From assembly GCF_028993575.1 (NCBI RefSeq), contig NZ_CP118615.1:3658001-3722000 (forward strand): a DNA stretch of 64,000 bases, written 5' to 3'. Position 1 is the stretch's first letter. Every line of letters starts with the position of its first letter. The stretch comes from Micromonospora cathayae. Lineage in GTDB: Bacteria; Actinomycetota; Actinomycetes; Mycobacteriales; Micromonosporaceae. The notes under the pieces are model-generated. The model ran no database searches, was not told where the DNA came from, and saw only the letters and a program-made list of their open reading frames with translations. A program made the position numbers and the translations under genes. Below, in pieces: positions 43,162-51,992 of the stretch.

Positions 43162-43614
43162 ATGGAGCAGCGACAGGTGGACGGCCCCGACCGGCGGCAC
43201 CAACGGCCGGCGGGGGTCAGCGACGACACGGTCGCTGCGCTCGGCAAGCTCAGCGAGGCCCTGGAGACCGTGGAACGGGCCCGGGGGCATCTCTACTCCC
43301 TGCACCAGCTCATCGGGCACGCCGACCTGATGCTCGACGACGCGGTCGAGAAGTTCCGCGCCGCCGGGCACGACGCCGTTGCCGACCGGATCGCCGAGGA
43401 ACTGCTCGGTCGGAACGTGATCGCCGGCCGGTGGACCTTCCAGATCGTCGAGGACTTCGACGACGGGTACTACGCGCTCTTCCGTGAGCTGGACCGGGAC
43501 GCCCGTACCGAACTGGTCGGCGGGCTGCGGCACCTCTACGAGGCGGAGATGAAGGAGGAACGACGGACCCGGGGCCGCCCCGGCCACGAGGCGCGTCCGG
43601 ACGTCACCGGCTAG
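43162..43614 (+). CDS. Hypothetical alpha-helical protein
   Basis: 150 aa from ATG 43162 with GGGAGG upstream. The N-terminus is charged. The core is helical (ALGKLSEALETVERARGHLYSLHQLIGHADLMLDDAVEKF) and is followed by GRNVIAGRWTFQIVEDFDDGYY, which contains a conserved-looking acidic/aromatic patch. It is soluble with no signal peptide. I do not recognise the family. Its own ribosome binding site and codon pattern make it a real gene. Confidence 0.65.
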   Translation: MEQRQVDGPDRRHQRPAGVSDDTVAALGKLSEALETVERARGHLYSLHQLIGHADLMLDDAVEKFRAAGHDAVADRIAEELLGRNVIAGRWTFQIVEDFDDGYYALFRELDRDARTELVGGLRHLYEAEMKEERRTRGRPGHEARPDVTG

Positions 43615-43622
43615 CCCCGGTA

Positions 43623-43715
43623 CGGACGTCGGCCGGTCGACCGGTCCCGCCCGGACGTCGGCCGGTCCGGGCACGGACGGGGTCGGTGCCGGTACGGGTG
43701 TCGGCCGGTCCCGCC
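43623..43715. repeat. Imperfect repeats of CGGACGTCGGCCGGTC
   Basis: The 16-bp block occurs at 43623 and 43652, with a variant (GGGTGTCGGCCGGTC) near 43697, just after a gene end. The intervening sequence is also GGTCC-rich. Confidence 0.55.
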
Positions 43716-43760
43716 ACGGGCCGGCGGTCGGTCCCGGTGTGGGGCGTCGGTCGGGTCGCG

Positions 43761-43973
43761 TCAGTCGCCGGTACGGGCGTCCGCCGGCCGCCGGCGGCCG
43801 GCGTCGTCAGCGATGATCACGGTCGCCACCATCAGCGCGACACAGAGGCTGAACAGCCAGGAGTCGTCGGTCACCAGCCAGGCGGAGACCGGAGCCTGGA
43901 GGGCGGCGAGCAGGAAGCCGAGCCATGCCAGGCGGCGTTGACGAACGGTGAGGAAGCCATTGCCCTGATGCAT
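43761..43973 (-). CDS. Small two-helix membrane protein
   Basis: 70 aa from ATG 43973. Two hydrophobic helices (about 12-33 and 38-55) are separated by a short polar turn, with a basic C-terminal tail. No ribosome binding site is obvious. It is divergent from the MFS gene at 44130. Function is unknown. Confidence 0.5.
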   Translation of the reverse strand: MHQGNGFLTVRQRRLAWLGFLLAALQAPVSAWLVTDDSWLFSLCVALMVATVIIADDAGRRRPADARTGD

Positions 43974-44129
43974 CCAGCCAGTCTTGCGCGCGATGCCCGG
44001 ATTGCCCCTCGGCCGTTCGGCCGATTCTGAGTGGACTGTCCGGATCGCCGGGCCCGGCGCGCCGACCTTCCGGATCGGCTGTGGTACTGGGCTCGCCAGC
44101 GGTGAGCGGATCGGGCAGGATGGCCCGTC

Positions 44130-45311
44130 GTGTCGACCACCCCCCGGGCCTCCCTGCTGCTGCTCGCCTACCTCGCCTTCGTCAGCCTCGGTCTGCCCGA
44201 CGGCCTCCTCGGGGTCGGCTGGCCCTCGATGCGGTCCGAGTTCGGCGTGCCGACCGAGGCGGTCGGGCTGGTGCTCACCGCTCTCACCACCGGCTACCTG
44301 ACCTCCAGCGTGGTCGCCGGGTTCAGCATCGCCCGGCTCGGCGTCGGCCGGCTGCTGGCGCTGAGCACCGTCCTGGCGAGTCTGTCGCTCACCGGCTGGG
44401 CCCTCAGCCCCGGCCTGCTCCCGGTGATCGGCTGCGCCCTGGCGCTCGGGCTCGGCTCCGGCGCGATCGACTCCGGGCTCAACGCGTACGCCGCCGGGGC
44501 GTTCGGCCCGCGGCACATGAACTGGCTGCACGCCTTCTTCGGCCTGGGGGTGGCGCTCGGTCCGTTGATCATGACGGCGGTGATCGGCGCCGGGCTGTCC
44601 TGGCGGTGGGGGTACGGTCTGGTCGCCGCCGGCCAGCTCGCCCTCGCCACGGCCTTCGCGTTGACCGTCCGGGCCTGGCGGGACCGGGGAGCCGGCGCGC
44701 CCACCGAACCGGGCCAGGCGGTGGCCGTACCGGTCCGGGAAACCCTGCGGTTGCCGGCGGTCTGGCTCGGCGCGCTGGCCTTCCTGGTCTACGTCAGCAT
44801 CGAGTTCGGCGCGGGACTCTGGGCGTTCCTGCTGCTCACCGAGGGGCGCGGGCTGGGTGCGGCGGTGGCCGGCATCTGCGTCTCCGGGTACTGGACCAGC
44901 CTGTTCCTGGGCCGGGTCGTGCAGGGGATGGCCGCGGAACGGTTCGGTAGCGCCCTGGTCCTGCGGGGCAGCCTGGTCGGGCTGGTCGTGGGTGCCGTCC
45001 TGATCGCCATCCCCGGCCCGGCCTGGCTCGCGGTGGTCGGCCTGGCGGTCGTCGGCTTCGCCGCCGCCCCGGTGTTCCCGCTGCTCACCCTCACCACCGT
45101 CGACCGGGTCGGTGTCCGGCACGTCGACCGGACCATCGGGGTGCAGATCGGCATCGCCGGGATCGGGGGCGCGGTCGGCCCGACCGCGATCGGCGTGCTG
45201 ATCGCCCGTACGTCGGTGGAGGCGCTGGGGCCGGCGCTGGTCGTCCTGACGCTCGGGCTGCTCGCCCTGCACGCCGCCGCCACCCGCCGACCCGCCCCGC
45301 AGCCGGCCTGA
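44130..45311 (+). CDS. MFS transporter (FucP/YbjJ-like, 12 TM)
   Basis: 393 aa from GTG 44130. Twelve membrane segments are seen. The start SLLLLAYLAFVSLGLPDGLLGVGWPSMR and the AIDSGLNAYAAGAFGPRHMNWLHAFFGLG segment fit the sugar-transporter-like branch of the MFS rather than drug exporters. CAGGAT lies 8 bp before the GTG without a ribosome binding site, suggesting a leaderless transcript. Substrate unknown. Confidence 0.82.
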   Translation: MSTTPRASLLLLAYLAFVSLGLPDGLLGVGWPSMRSEFGVPTEAVGLVLTALTTGYLTSSVVAGFSIARLGVGRLLALSTVLASLSLTGWALSPGLLPVIGCALALGLGSGAIDSGLNAYAAGAFGPRHMNWLHAFFGLGVALGPLIMTAVIGAGLSWRWGYGLVAAGQLALATAFALTVRAWRDRGAGAPTEPGQAVAVPVRETLRLPAVWLGALAFLVYVSIEFGAGLWAFLLLTEGRGLGAAVAGICVSGYWTSLFLGRVVQGMAAERFGSALVLRGSLVGLVVGAVLIAIPGPAWLAVVGLAVVGFAAAPVFPLLTLTTVDRVGVRHVDRTIGVQIGIAGIGGAVGPTAIGVLIARTSVEALGPALVVLTLGLLALHAAATRRPAPQPA

Positions 45312-45362
45312 CCGGCCGGCCCCTCCAGTCACCCCTTGAGTGCGTGGGGGTGCGGCACGCGC

Positions 45363-45393
45363 TTGACCCCGACGCGACGTCATGGTTTCCGAT
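45363..45393 (+). promoter_or_regulatory. MerR-type promoter with 19-bp spacer
   Basis: TTGACC (45363-45368) and TCCGAT (45388-45393) are 19 bp apart, the long spacing typical of MerR-activated promoters. A TGAC...GTCA dyad lies across the spacer. The ATG at 45400 is 6 bp after the -10, which implies a leaderless mRNA. Confidence 0.6.
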
Positions 45394-45399
45394 GGCCGC

Positions 45400-46620
45400 A
45401 TGAACCGTGTGTCGTCGGTGTATCTCGCCTCCTACCTGCTCTCCCTGCTCGGCAACGCCATCGCCGGCGTCGTGCTGCCGCTGCTCGTCCTGCAGATCAC
45501 CGGCAGCGTGCTCGCCACCGGTGCCGTCGCGGTGGCCTCGGCGCTGCCCGCGGCCGTCGCCGGGCTGGTCATGGGCGTGGTCATTGACAAGATCAATCGA
45601 CGTACCGCCTCGGTGATCACCGACGTCGTCTCGGCGCTGTCGATCGCGGCGCTGCCGCTCGTCGACGCGACCGTGGGGCTGGCGCTCGGCTGGTTCGTGC
45701 TGTTCGCGGTGATCGGGTCGTTCGGCGACGTGCCGGGGATGACAGCCCGCGAGGCGATGATCCCGGGCATCGTGCGGGCCGGGCGGATGGGCGCCGAGCG
45801 GCTGCTCGGCCTGCGCGAGTCGCTGGGCGCCGTGGTCATGCTGGTCGGCCCGGCGGCCGGGGCGGCGCTGATCGCGGTGTTCGACGGGGTGACCGTACTG
45901 TGGGTGACCGCGGCGACCTCGGCAGCGGCCGCAGCCGTCACGATGCTGATCCCGCGGGAGGCCGGTGCGATCCCGGTGGCCGAGGACGGCCCACAGCGGG
46001 TGGTGCTGCGCGACGGCTGGCACACGCTGGTCCGCTCGCCGTTCCTGCTGACCACCACGCTCATCAGCGTCGGCCTTGTGGTGGTGCTGGCCGGCTTCCA
46101 GGCGCTGGTGCTACCGGTCTACTTCACCCTGGAGCAGCGGCCCGAGATGCTCGGCCTGGTGCTCAGCTCGCTCGCCGTGGGCCTGCTGATCGGCGGCGGG
46201 ACCTATGCGGCGGCGGGTGCCCGGGGGCCGCGGCGGGCCTGGTTCCTGACCGGGATGCTGATCACGATCGCCGGGTTCGGGGCGATGGCGACGCTGGCCG
46301 GGCCGTGGTTCGTGCTCGGCGCCGCGGCGCTGGTCGGGCTCGGCAACGGGCTGTTCGGCAGCCTCATGGGCGTGCTCATGGTGGAGCGGATCCCGGACGC
46401 GACGCGCGGGCGGGTGATGGGCCTGCAGAACTCGATCATCACGCTGGCCCCGGCGATCGGCATGGGCGGCACCGCGGTGCTGGTCGACCAGTCCGGGGCC
46501 CGCACCGGCGCGGTCGTCCTCGCGGTGGTCTGGCTGGTCACCGGCGTGGTCGCGCTGGGCGTACGGGCGCTGCGGGATCTGGAGCCGCACCCGGGGCCCG
46601 AGGCCGAGCTCGTACGCTGA
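45400..46620 (+). CDS. MFS multidrug-type transporter under a MerR regulator
   Basis: 406 aa from ATG 45400 (MNRVSSVYLASYLL). ATG 45382 lies inside the promoter spacer and is rejected. There are 12 membrane segments with ITGSVLATGAVAVASALPAAVAGLVMGVVIDKINRR (motif A variant) and a second-half ERIPDATRGRVMGLQNSI. It resembles the MefA/tetracycline-type efflux MFS found next to MerR genes. It is followed after 15 bp by the MerR gene, so the pair is probably an autoregulated, inducible efflux unit. Confidence 0.85.
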   Translation: MNRVSSVYLASYLLSLLGNAIAGVVLPLLVLQITGSVLATGAVAVASALPAAVAGLVMGVVIDKINRRTASVITDVVSALSIAALPLVDATVGLALGWFVLFAVIGSFGDVPGMTAREAMIPGIVRAGRMGAERLLGLRESLGAVVMLVGPAAGAALIAVFDGVTVLWVTAATSAAAAAVTMLIPREAGAIPVAEDGPQRVVLRDGWHTLVRSPFLLTTTLISVGLVVVLAGFQALVLPVYFTLEQRPEMLGLVLSSLAVGLLIGGGTYAAAGARGPRRAWFLTGMLITIAGFGAMATLAGPWFVLGAAALVGLGNGLFGSLMGVLMVERIPDATRGRVMGLQNSIITLAPAIGMGGTAVLVDQSGARTGAVVLAVVWLVTGVVALGVRALRDLEPHPGPEAELVR

Positions 46621-46635
46621 CACCGGGAGGAGCGG

Positions 46636-47409
46636 ATGAACATCGGCGAGATCGCCCGCCTGGCCGGGGTCAGCGTGCGCACCCTGCGCCACTACCACCA
46701 GATCGGGGTGCTGCCCGAGCCCGCCCGACGGGGCAACGGCTACCGCGAGTACACCGTCGGCGACCTGGTACTGCTGCTGCGCGTCCGCCGGCTGGCCGAG
46801 CTCGGCATCCCGCTCGACGACATCCCGCCGATGCTGGCCTCCGGCGACCGGGCCGACACGGTACTCGACGAGCTGGACCGGGAGCTGGCCGCGCAGATCG
46901 AGCGGCTCACCGCCCGCCGCGAGGTGATCGCCCGGCTGCGCGCGGCCGGCGCCAGCCCGGACACCCCACCCGAGCTGGCCGGGCTGCTCGCCGGCGCCGC
47001 CGCAGCCGGTGCGGCGGACCTGCCGTCGGAGATGCTCCAGCACGACCGAGAGGTGATGCTGCTGCTGCACCACCGCCTGGACGAGAACGGCCGGGCCGCG
47101 CTGACCGGGCTGCTGCACCAGTTCACCGAGCCGGACGTGCTGGCCGCGACCACGGCGCTCACCGCACGGTTCGCCGCGCTCGAGCCGGACGCCCCGGACG
47201 CGGAGATCGACCGGTTGGTCGCCGACTACCACGTCGTGCTCGGCCACCTGACCTACGAGGGGTTCGAGGAGGTGGACCCGGGTACCGGGGCGCTGCTCAC
47301 GGCGTACCAGGAAGGGTTCTTCAACGACGCCCAGCGTGACTTTCTCGCCCGGCTGGCCGCCGGGGCCGCAGGTACCGAGGTCGTGCCGTCGGCGTCGCCA
47401 CCGGGCTGA
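46636..47409 (+). CDS. MerR-family transcriptional regulator
   Basis: 257 aa from ATG 46636 with GGGAGGAG upstream. The N-terminal MerR helix-turn-helix (IGEIARLAGVSVRTLRHYHQIGVLP, then GYREYTVGDLVLL) is followed by a coiled-coil dimerisation helix (about 80-110). A large C-terminal effector domain (about 130-250) is related to TipAS-type drug-binding domains (VADYHVVLGHLTYEGFEEVDPG...YQEGFFND). It is expected to sense a drug or peptide and activate the promoter at 45363 upstream of the transporter. Confidence 0.88.
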   Translation: MNIGEIARLAGVSVRTLRHYHQIGVLPEPARRGNGYREYTVGDLVLLLRVRRLAELGIPLDDIPPMLASGDRADTVLDELDRELAAQIERLTARREVIARLRAAGASPDTPPELAGLLAGAAAAGAADLPSEMLQHDREVMLLLHHRLDENGRAALTGLLHQFTEPDVLAATTALTARFAALEPDAPDAEIDRLVADYHVVLGHLTYEGFEEVDPGTGALLTAYQEGFFNDAQRDFLARLAAGAAGTEVVPSASPPG

Positions 47410-47516
47410 CCCGGACCGCCCGCCGCGCCGTCAGCAACGCGGCCAGCACGGTGATCGCCGGCACGATCGCCGCTGTCACGCCAGCGAGCTTCGGTGGTCC
47501 GGCGGGATGGCGGCTC

Positions 47517-47780
47517 TCAGACGTCCGGGCCGGTCCGGCCGGTGGGGGAGGGCCGGTACGCCCGCTGGTCGTCGGTCGCCTCCCGCTCGTGGTCGCCCTC
47601 GGCGGCGGCGTGCCCGTCCGCCGGCACCGGACCGTGCCCGAACGCGGACTCGTAGCCCGCGTCGTTGCCGGTCACATCGTCGGCCTGCCCGTCGACCGGG
47701 GAGGTCGCCACGGCCTTGTCCAGTTCACTGAGCGGAAGCCGCTCCTCGTCCCGCCACACGGTGGGGTCGTTGTCGGTCAT
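47517..47780 (-). CDS. Small acidic hydrophilic protein
   Basis: 87 aa from ATG 47780 with GCGAGG upstream. It is very rich in Asp, Glu, Gly and Pro, with no hydrophobic core, and likely disordered. WRDEERLPLSELDKAV near the start is the only structured-looking segment. It is next to stress-type genes (SRPBCC, DUF2795). No family is assigned. Confidence 0.55.
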   Translation of the reverse strand: MTDNDPTVWRDEERLPLSELDKAVATSPVDGQADDVTGNDAGYESAFGHGPVPADGHAAAEGDHEREATDDQRAYRPSPTGRTGPDV

Positions 47781-47902
47781 GACCTCGCGGTACCCGGGCG
47801 GAATGCCGCCAAACCGACCCGGAGCGCCCACCGGGGCCAGCCCGGAGCGCGCACACGTCGACGGCCGCCGGCATGCCGGCGGCCGTCGACGATCGGAGCG
47901 GA

Positions 47903-48364
47903 TCAGGGCGTCGGGCGGTCGACCTTGCCCCGCCAGGCGCCGGTCTCCTGACCACGTCGCTCGATGAACGACTTGAACCGCGCCAGGTCGCCCTTGGCCC
48001 GGCGGTCCACGATGCCCAGCTTGTCGCCGGCCTGCTCGACCACGCCGTGCGGCTCGAACTCGAGCTGGAGGGTGACCCGGGTGTGCGCCTCGTCGAGGCG
48101 GTGGAAGGTCACCACGCCACCGTGCTTCGTGCCGCCGGTGGAGTTCCAGGCGACCCGCTCGTCGGGCAGCTGCTCGGTGATCTGCGCGTCGAACTCGCGC
48201 TTCACCCCGGCGATCTCGACGGTCCAGTGGGTCATCGTGTCGGACAGCTGCCGGACCTCCTGGACACCCTCCATGAACTGGGGGAACTCCTCGAACTGCG
48301 TCCACTGGTCGTACGCCGTCCGGATCGGGACGTCCACGTCCACGTGCTCGGTCACGCCACCCAT
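47903..48364 (-). CDS. SRPBCC (START-like) family protein
   Basis: 153 aa from ATG 48364 with GAGGAGGAG upstream. The polyketide-cyclase/START fold is indicated by VTEHVDVDVPIRTAYDQWTQFEEFPQFMEGVQEV, then DERVAWNSTGGTKHGGVVTFHRLD and a long C-terminal helix. This subgroup (often annotated as cyclase/dehydrase) is common as an isolated stress-region gene in actinomycetes and is not tied to polyketide synthesis here. The ligand is unknown. Confidence 0.78.
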   Translation of the reverse strand: MGGVTEHVDVDVPIRTAYDQWTQFEEFPQFMEGVQEVRQLSDTMTHWTVEIAGVKREFDAQITEQLPDERVAWNSTGGTKHGGVVTFHRLDEAHTRVTLQLEFEPHGVVEQAGDKLGIVDRRAKGDLARFKSFIERRGQETGAWRGKVDRPTP

Positions 48365-48416
48365 GTCAGGTCTCCTCCTCGTCTGCCGCTGTCGGTACGG
48401 ATCGGGGGTGATCCGT

Positions 48417-48833
48417 TCACCAGCGCTGCGTCTCGTTGCGGTGCCCCAGTGCCGCCCACACCTCGGAGACCGTCCGGTACCGGGTGTCGGCCGGCAGGCG
48501 CTCCAGGTCGGCGATGACGTCGGCGGGCGCCTCGTTCTCCCGGGCACTGCCCAGCAGGGCCTCGCGGTCGCCGGGCAGCGCCGACAGGCCGATGAACCGG
48601 CCGAGCCGACTGCGCTGCTCCACGTCCGCGGAGCTCATCCCCTGGGGTGCGCCGGTGCGCAGGTCGCCCGCGGGCACCGTGGTCGAACCCGGCTGGTCCT
48701 CGCCGGCCGGCTCGGCCTCGCGGAACTCGTCGACCCGGGAACCGCCGACCCCCGGGCCCTGCACCAGGCCGTGGACCTCCTGGCTCATCTGCTCGTCGAG
48801 CCGAGGTCCGTGCTTGCTGCTTCCTCGTTCCAT
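48417..48833 (-). CDS. DUF2795 domain protein
   Basis: 138 aa from ATG 48833. The C-terminal 60 residues (GLSALPGDREALLGSARENEAPADVIADLERLPADTRYRTVSEVWAALG) match DUF2795, a small helical domain of unknown function. The first 70 residues are hydrophilic and Gly/Pro-rich. It lies 52 bp upstream of the SRPBCC gene on the same strand, so co-expression is likely. Confidence 0.72.
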   Translation of the reverse strand: MERGSSKHGPRLDEQMSQEVHGLVQGPGVGGSRVDEFREAEPAGEDQPGSTTVPAGDLRTGAPQGMSSADVEQRSRLGRFIGLSALPGDREALLGSARENEAPADVIADLERLPADTRYRTVSEVWAALGHRNETQRW

Positions 48834-48900
48834 GTCCTCTGCGCTACCCGGGGGGACCGGTGGTAAACCGATGACGCCGCACCGGGCCGGGTGGCCGGGG

Positions 48901-49881
48901 TCACGGCTCGGCCGGGCGTTTCGGGGTGAGCACCGGCTCGTCGGGGTCCGGCACCCCCGACTGGATCACCCGGCCCCGCTGCACCTCGGCGTTGATCTGC
49001 ACGCCGAGCATGAGCGCGCAGTTGGAGAGGTACAGCCAGACGAGAAACGCGATGATCGCGCCCAGGCTGCCGTACGTGACGTCGTACGAGCCGAAGTTCG
49101 ACACGTACAGGCCGAAACCGAAGGAGACCAGCGCCCAGGCCAGCAGCGCCACCGTCCCGCCCACCGTGAGCCAGCGGAACCGGGGCTGCCGCACGTTCGG
49201 GGCGATCCAGAACAGCAGCGACAGCAGCACCATCAGGATCATGGCCAGCACCGGCCACTTCAGCACACTCCACGCGGTACGCGGCACGTCACCCAGCCGG
49301 AGCAGGTCACCGACCGCGTCGGTCACCGGACCGCTGACGATCAGCCCGGTCGCCACCACGGCCAGCAGCACCAGCGAGACGGCGGCCAGGCCGATCTGCA
49401 ACGGCCGCAGCCGGTAGAACGGCCGACCCTCCTCGACGCCGTAGATCGCGTTCGACGCCCGGGTGAACGCGCCGATGAAACCGGAGGCTGACCAGAGCGC
49501 GCCGAGCAGACCCACGCTGAGCAGCGCCTTCACCCCTCCGCGTTGGTCCACCACGCCCTCGATCACGCCGACCACGCCGTCGTTCGCCACGACCGAGCCC
49601 GCGCCGACGTCCCGGGCCAGGTCGAGCAGGGTGTCCACGGTGCGGTCGCCGTCGGAGACCAGACCGACCAGGGCCACCACCACGACGATGGACGGGAACA
49701 GCGCGAGCACCCCGTAGTAGGTGAGGGCGGCGGCCCAGTCCGCGCAGTTGTCCTTGACGAAGTTACGGCCACTGCCCACCAGGACACCCCGCCAGGTGGA
49801 CCAGCTCAACTGGCGCAGTCCGCGCGGCACCGGTAGTTCCTGTGACCGGCCGGTCGCCGTCGGCTCCGTCGTCGTTGCCAT
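48901..49881 (-). CDS. YihY/BrkB family membrane protein
   Basis: 326 aa from ATG 49881 with GGGGAG upstream. Six membrane helices are present, with the family markers DNCADWAAALTYYGVLALFPSIV, LWSASGFIGAFTRASNAIYGVEE, and YGSLGAIIAFLVWLYLSNCALMLGVQINAE. Formerly called ribonuclease BN by mistake, the family is now viewed as a membrane protein or transporter of unknown substrate. The C-terminal tail is short and charged. Confidence 0.88.
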   Translation of the reverse strand: MATTTEPTATGRSQELPVPRGLRQLSWSTWRGVLVGSGRNFVKDNCADWAAALTYYGVLALFPSIVVVVALVGLVSDGDRTVDTLLDLARDVGAGSVVANDGVVGVIEGVVDQRGGVKALLSVGLLGALWSASGFIGAFTRASNAIYGVEEGRPFYRLRPLQIGLAAVSLVLLAVVATGLIVSGPVTDAVGDLLRLGDVPRTAWSVLKWPVLAMILMVLLSLLFWIAPNVRQPRFRWLTVGGTVALLAWALVSFGFGLYVSNFGSYDVTYGSLGAIIAFLVWLYLSNCALMLGVQINAEVQRGRVIQSGVPDPDEPVLTPKRPAEP

Positions 49882-50028
49882 GCCCGCTCCCCGCGCCGCC
49901 GTTGACCGTGCCCGGTACCCCACCGGGGGTATCGACAAACGCGCGCGTGCTGTTTGCCGGTGCCGGCACGGGGAACGGTCGAACCGAAGCAGTCGACCAC
50001 GCGTAGTCGACCACGCGAGGAGGACGAG

Positions 50029-50430
50029 ATGCCAGGACGCGAGGTACTGCCCAGCACCGTGCGGCGCTCACCGGACAAGGCGCAGCGGACCTGGGCGAAG
50101 ACGCACGACTCGGCGGTCGAGACGTACGGCGAGGGGGAGCGGGCGCACCGGACCGCCTTCGCCGCGCTCAAGCACGAGTTCGAGAAGGTGGGCGACCACT
50201 GGGAGCCGAAGGGACGCAAGGGCCCGAGCGACACCCAGGCCGCCGGGGGCGGCCCGGCCCGGCGCGCGCCGACCGCCGGCGGGGTGGACGCCAACGCCAC
50301 CAAGGAGCACCTGATGGAGGTGGCGAAGAAGCTGGACGTCCGGGGCCGGTCCCGGATGACCAAGCCGGAACTGGTCAAGGCCATCCAGAAGGCCAACGAC
50401 CGGAGCACCCGCCGGGCCCGTGGGGACTGA
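50029..50430 (+). CDS. ChaB-domain protein with Rho-N-like C-terminus
   Basis: 133 aa from ATG 50029 with GAGGAGG upstream. Residues 1-60 form a ChaB domain (LPSTVRRSPDKAQRTWAKTHDSAVETYGEGERAHRTAFAALKH). A Gly/Pro-rich linker follows. The last 50 residues (ATKEHLMEVAKKLDVRGRSRMTKPELVKAIQKAN) form a SAP/Rho-N-like nucleic-acid-binding helix pair. ChaB in enterobacteria is linked to cation transport regulation, but this fusion form could be a DNA-binding stress protein. A 13-bp direct repeat (AGTCGACCACGCG, twice) lies just upstream at 49991-50017. Confidence 0.8.
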   Translation: MPGREVLPSTVRRSPDKAQRTWAKTHDSAVETYGEGERAHRTAFAALKHEFEKVGDHWEPKGRKGPSDTQAAGGGPARRAPTAGGVDANATKEHLMEVAKKLDVRGRSRMTKPELVKAIQKANDRSTRRARGD

Positions 50431-50486
50431 CCGACGCCACCCGTCCGGGGTACCCCGCCGGGGCCCCGGACGGCGTGGCTCTCAGC

Positions 50487-51920
50487 TCACCAGTGGCCGC
50501 CGCCCGGCGCGGCCAGGTGCACCACCTTCGTGGTGGTGAACTCGTCGAGCAGCTCCGGGCCGTACCCGAAACCCTGGCCGCTGCCCCGGCGCGGCTGCGC
50601 GGCACCCCCCGGCGCGCCCCCGAACACCGCGTTGACCTTGACCGTGCCGACCGGCAGCTCCCGCCAGGCCCGCTGGGCGTGGCTCATCGACCCGGTCAGC
50701 ACCGTGGCGGCCAGCCCGTACGGCGAACACGCCGCCCGGGTCAGCGCCTCGTCGAAGGAGTCCACCACCAGCACCGGGGCGACCGGCCCGAACGTCTCCT
50801 CACGGACCAGCGGCATCTCGTCGGTGCAGTCGGTGACCACGGTCGGCGGGTAGAACGCGCCCGACCCGTCCGGCAGGATGCCACCGGCACGCAGTCGGGC
50901 CCCCGCCGCCACCGCCGCCGTCACCTGGCCGTGCACGTGGTCCCGGTGCCGCCGGTCCACCAGCGGGCCGAGCTCGGTCTCCGGATCCTGCCCCGGACCG
51001 ACCCGCATCGCCCCGGCCAGGTCCACCAACGCCGCCACCATCTCGCCGGCCACCGCCCGGTGTACGTAGATCCGCTCCACCGCCACACAGATCTGCCCGG
51101 CGTTGGCGAACGCGCCCATCGCCGCCTGTCCCGCCGCCCAGGTCGGGTCCACGTCGGCGTCGACGATCAGCGGATCACTGCCGCCGTTCTCCAGCAGCGC
51201 CTTCGCGCCGGTCCGGGCACACGCGGCGGCGATCGCCCGCCCGGTGGCGGTGGACCCGACGTGCGCCACCACGTCGACCTCCTGCCCGGCGAGCGCCGCC
51301 CCGACCGCCGCGCCCCCGGTGAGCAGGGACAGCACCCCGGCCGGCAGCGCGCTGTCGAGCGCCTTCGCCAGCAGCCAACCCGTCGCCGGCGTCCGTTCGC
51401 TCGGCTTGAACACCACCACGTTGCCGGTGACCAGGGCCGCGCCGAGCAGCCCGCAGGCGACCGCCACCGGGTCGTTCCACGGGGTGAGCACCGCGACCAC
51501 GCCACGCGGCTCCGGGGCCATGAAGTCGACCGCGTCCCGGCCGCCGTGCAGGGTCCGGCCGCCACGCACCGGGGCCAGTTCGGCGTACTGGCGCAGGCTG
51601 CCGACCCCGGCGGCCACGCCGCCCCGGGCGTCCGGCAGCGGCTTGCCCATCTCGGCGGTCGTCGCCAGGGCCAGGTCCTCGGCGACCGCCGCCACCGCGT
51701 CCGCCGCCCGGTGCAGCGCCGCCGCCCGGTCCGCCGGAGCGGTCGCCGCCCAGCCGGCCGCCGCGCCCCGGGCCGCGCCGACCGCCTTGGCGACCTCGGC
51801 CTCAGTCGCCACCGGCACGGTGCTGACCGGGGTACCGTCCGCCGGGTCCGCCACGACGAACTCACCCCCCTCGCCGCCCGCGCCCCACACACCCCCGATG
51901 AGCTGCTCAACCCGGTACAT
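50487..51920 (-). CDS. Aldehyde dehydrogenase family protein
   Basis: 477 aa from ATG 51920. It is a complete NAD(P)-dependent ALDH: LTPWNDPVAVACGLLGAALVTGNVVVFKPSE for cofactor binding, GSTATG, the general base Glu in LLENGGSDP (usually ELGGK), and the nucleophile in NAGQICVAVERIYV. It oxidises an aldehyde to the acid. The substitution of Lys in the ELGGK loop is shared by several succinate-semialdehyde-like branches. No ribosome binding site is evident. It is divergent from the CrtI-like gene with a 72-bp gap. Confidence 0.87.
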   Translation of the reverse strand: MYRVEQLIGGVWGAGGEGGEFVVADPADGTPVSTVPVATEAEVAKAVGAARGAAAGWAATAPADRAAALHRAADAVAAVAEDLALATTAEMGKPLPDARGGVAAGVGSLRQYAELAPVRGGRTLHGGRDAVDFMAPEPRGVVAVLTPWNDPVAVACGLLGAALVTGNVVVFKPSERTPATGWLLAKALDSALPAGVLSLLTGGAAVGAALAGQEVDVVAHVGSTATGRAIAAACARTGAKALLENGGSDPLIVDADVDPTWAAGQAAMGAFANAGQICVAVERIYVHRAVAGEMVAALVDLAGAMRVGPGQDPETELGPLVDRRHRDHVHGQVTAAVAAGARLRAGGILPDGSGAFYPPTVVTDCTDEMPLVREETFGPVAPVLVVDSFDEALTRAACSPYGLAATVLTGSMSHAQRAWRELPVGTVKVNAVFGGAPGGAAQPRRGSGQGFGYGPELLDEFTTTKVVHLAAPGGGHW

Positions 51921-51992
51921 GGCGCGCTGGATGCCCGGGTCCGGCCGGGACAAACGCGTTTCGCCCGGTTGTCCGGGGGGTAGCGGGACCGG

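Noticed and set aside
47903..48364. Polyketide cyclase belonging to the left-hand cluster
   Set aside because: It is a widespread SRPBCC type located over 20 kb away among stress genes.
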